In this document: piece after piece, positions 62,020-64,000 of the stretch
How positions within the stretch are numbered: the stretch's first letter is position 1
How the letters are laid out: every line of letters begins with the position of its first letter
Assembly: GCF_004216565.1 (NCBI RefSeq)
Contig: NZ_SGWV01000012.1
Location: 195,813-259,812, forward strand
Length of the DNA stretch: 64,000 nt
Origin: Sphaerotilus mobilis
GTDB taxonomy: Bacteria > Pseudomonadota > Gammaproteobacteria > Burkholderiales > Burkholderiaceae_C
Direction: 5' to 3'
Notes under the pieces: model-generated
The model's database searches: none
What the model saw: only the letters and a program-made list of their open reading frames with translations
Told to the model about the DNA's origin: nothing
Made by a program: the position numbers and the translations under genes

Positions 62020-63804
62020 ATGACCTTGCAAGTGTTCGGGTTGCCGGTGTCGCGGGGCGTCGCCATCGGACGAGCCGTGCTGGTGGCGTCCAGCCGCATC
62101 GACGTCGCGCACTACTACATCGACCCGGTCGATGCGCCGGCCGAAATCTCCCGCCTGCGACAGGCCCGCAAGCGCGTCAGCGTCGAGCTGGAGGCCCTCA
62201 AGCAAGCCGTGCCGGCCGATGCCCAGCACGAGCTGGTGGCGTTGCTCGACGTCCACCTGATGCTGCTCAACGACGAAGCCGTCGCTGAAGCTACCTGCGC
62301 CTGGATCATCGACCGCCACTACAACGCCGAATGGGCCATGGCCGCCCAGCTTGAGGTGTTGGCCCGCCAGTTCGACGAGATGGAAGACGACTACCTGCGC
62401 GAACGCAAGGCCGACCTCGAACAGGTTGCCGAGCGCGTGCTGCGGGCGCTGGCCGACAAGTCGGGCGAGCGCGGCACGTCAGCTGTCGGCCCGAAGGTTG
62501 GCGCGCGCGACTTCGCCGGTGAGGATCCACTGGTGCTGGTCGCCAACGACATCTCTCCGGCTGACATGCTCCAGTTCAAGGGCAGCGTGTTCACCGGCTT
62601 TGTCACCGATGTGGGCGGCAAGAACTCCCACACCGCCATCGTCGCCCGTAGCCTGGACATCCCCGCCGTGGTCGGCGCCCGGGAAGCGAGCCGGCTGATC
62701 CGCCAGGACGACTGGGTCATCATCGACGGCGATGGCGGGCTGGTGATCGTCGACCCGCCGCCGATCGTGCTGGAGGAATACCGCTTTCGCCAGCGTCAGT
62801 CCCAGGTCGAACGCGAACGCCTGCACCGACTGCGCCACAAGGCGGCCGTCACACTCGACGGCGCTCGGGTGGAACTGCTGGCCAACATCGAGTTGCCAGG
62901 GGACGCTCCTGCAGCCTTGGCCAGTGGCGCCGAGGGCATCGGCCTGTTCCGCAGTGAATTTCTCTTCATGAACCGGGAAGGCGAACTGCCCGACGAGGAA
63001 GAGCAGTACATCGCCTATCGAGATGCTGTGCTCGCCATGGGCGGCCTGCCGGTCACGATCCGCACGGTCGACATCGGTTCGGACAAGCCGCTCGAACGCA
63101 TGTCCGGGCAGGAGCTGCGCCACGAACACACGCTGAACCCGGCCATGGGCCTGCGTGCGATCCGCTGGAGCTTGGCCGAGCCCCAGATGTTCGAGGCACA
63201 AGTGCGTGCCATCTACCGGGCAGCGTCTCATGGGCCTGTGCGTCTGTTGATCCCGATGCTGACGCACGCCAACGAGATTTCCGCCAGCATGGCGGTGCTT
63301 CGACGTGTGCGTGACCAGTTGATGCGTGAAGGGGTGGCGCATGGGGCCGTCGAGATAGGCGCCATGGTCGAGGTGCCTGCCGCAGCGTTGAGCCTGCCCC
63401 TCTTTCTGCGCCACTTCGACTTCCTGTCAATTGGCACCAACGACCTGATCCAGTACACGCTCGCGATCGACCGGGCCGACGAAGCGGTCGCGCACCTATA
63501 CGACCCGTGGCACCCGGCGGTGCTGCGCCTGATCGCCGACACCATCGCGCAAGGACGTCTGGCAGGCAAGGACGTGTGCGTCTGCGGCGAGATGGCCGGC
63601 GACATCGACTTCACGGAGCTGCTGCTCGGCTTCGGTCTGCGCTCCTTCAGCATGCACCCGGCCTGCATCCCGGCTGTCAAGCAGCGCATCCTTCGATCCG
63701 AGGCGCATCGCCTCGAGACCTATGCGCGGGAAGTCCTTCAATCAGAAGACCCACGCAGCGTGATCCGCGCCAGCGTCCCAGGTGGCGTCAGGGCGGCAGC
63801 CTGA
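62020..63804 (+). CDS. ptsI: PTS enzyme I (phosphoenolpyruvate-protein phosphotransferase)
   Basis: A 594-residue enzyme I. The phospho-histidine motif is GGKNSHTAIVARSLDIPAVVG, the PEP-binding region has GIGLFRSEFLFMNR and SIGTNDLIQYTLAIDR, and the active-site cysteine is in VCVCGEMAGD. It takes phosphate from PEP and passes it to HPr. Separated from ptsH by the antisense olsB gene. Slightly longer than E. coli EI (575). Confidence 0.97.
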   Translation: MTLQVFGLPVSRGVAIGRAVLVASSRIDVAHYYIDPVDAPAEISRLRQARKRVSVELEALKQAVPADAQHELVALLDVHLMLLNDEAVAEATCAWIIDRHYNAEWAMAAQLEVLARQFDEMEDDYLRERKADLEQVAERVLRALADKSGERGTSAVGPKVGARDFAGEDPLVLVANDISPADMLQFKGSVFTGFVTDVGGKNSHTAIVARSLDIPAVVGAREASRLIRQDDWVIIDGDGGLVIVDPPPIVLEEYRFRQRQSQVERERLHRLRHKAAVTLDGARVELLANIELPGDAPAALASGAEGIGLFRSEFLFMNREGELPDEEEQYIAYRDAVLAMGGLPVTIRTVDIGSDKPLERMSGQELRHEHTLNPAMGLRAIRWSLAEPQMFEAQVRAIYRAASHGPVRLLIPMLTHANEISASMAVLRRVRDQLMREGVAHGAVEIGAMVEVPAAALSLPLFLRHFDFLSIGTNDLIQYTLAIDRADEAVAHLYDPWHPAVLRLIADTIAQGRLAGKDVCVCGEMAGDIDFTELLLGFGLRSFSMHPACIPAVKQRILRSEAHRLETYAREVLQSEDPRSVIRASVPGGVRAAA

Positions 63805-64000
63805 CGACTGGACGCAAGGGGCGGCAGTGCCCGTTCGCCCCTTGGACGACCCCGAAACCTGACTCAGCTTCTAGGTCTTTGTCCGAAGCTCACTTGCGCG
63901 CCTCATTCGTTTCACTGCATAATTGCGGTCTTCGCTGATCGCAACAACTTTCGGGTTGCAGCAGTCAGCGAGGCGAAGCGAAGGCTTCGGTGTCGAGGGT
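63805..64000. other. Right-edge region with a strong promoter and structured leader
   Basis: No coding sequence. It holds a promoter at 63894-63923 and a transcript start with several short inverted repeats. The downstream gene lies beyond the window. Confidence 0.6.
63894..63923 (+). promoter_or_regulatory. Strong sigma-70-like promoter at the right edge, possibly for rRNA/tRNA
   Basis: TTGCGC (63894-63899), 18-base spacer, CATAAT (63918-63923). The downstream GC-rich discriminator (TGCGGTC) and structured leader, including GCAAC...GTTGC near 63941-63959, resemble stable-RNA promoters. The gene it drives is not visible. Confidence 0.55.

Noticed and set aside
1..64000. CRISPR arrays, insertion sequences, prophage genes, tRNA genes
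   Set aside because: I looked for spaced direct repeats, transposase or integrase motifs and tRNA-like cloverleaf ends and saw none that could be supported.

Overview
The window is a high-GC, gene-dense stretch of a chromosome from a motile betaproteobacterium, most likely order Burkholderiales (the Leptothrix/Rubrivivax/Sphaerotilus/Roseateles part of the order is my guess, not proven). Grounds: flhDC-type flagellar master regulators, divergent argO/argP-type genes, an incomplete PTS (EIIA-Man, HPr and EI with no membrane permease), an ornithine-lipid acyltransferase, Liv-type ABC transport of aromatic or fatty substrates, and strong GC bias that creates long open frames on both strands. I see no insertion sequence, prophage, CRISPR array or tRNA gene.

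Layout. 1-5500: a surface-polysaccharide or LPS group: a methyltransferase cut by the left edge, a GT8-like glycosyltransferase, an unfamiliar probable glycan gene, a DUF5672-type protein, a GT4 glycosyltransferase and a GT9 heptosyltransferase-like enzyme. 5800-17420: housekeeping: ComEA-like HhH protein, patatin phospholipase, Arg/Asp-rich secreted protein, DNA polymerase III alpha (dnaE), tRNA hydroxylase trhO, amino-acid exporter with its divergent LysR regulator, rsgA, M48 protease, oligoribonuclease.

17433-29328: a catabolic island. One minus-strand run (enoyl-CoA hydratase, feruloyl/coumaroyl-CoA ligase, SDR dehydrogenase, periplasmic binding protein, LivH, a fused LivM-LivG protein, LivF, acyl-CoA dehydrogenase, MarR regulator) faces a divergent amidohydrolase. 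The set fits uptake and side-chain shortening of a phenylpropanoid through a beta-ketoacyl-CoA hydrolase, as in the Rhodococcus cou pathway. 29529-31130: cytochrome c, ferredoxin-NADP reductase, acyl-CoA-binding protein.

31189-59591: flagella and chemotaxis. On the minus strand lie cheZ, cheY, motB, motA, a membrane-anchored methyltransferase, a degenerate HD-GYP protein, flhC, flhD, an unknown TPR-like protein and the flagellin lysine methylase fliB. On the plus strand lie two short flagellins, fliD, fliS, fliT and a YcgR-like PilZ protein. Then come minus-strand fliE and plus-strand fliFGHIJK and fliLMNOPQR. Two sigma-28-like promoters are visible, before cheY and before the first flagellin. 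A heptamer repeat ahead of flhD and a G9 tract inside fliL are candidate contingency loci.

59622-64000: a lipoprotein, EIIA-Man, HPr, olsB on the opposite strand, enzyme I, and at the right edge a strong promoter with a structured leader whose gene lies outside the window.
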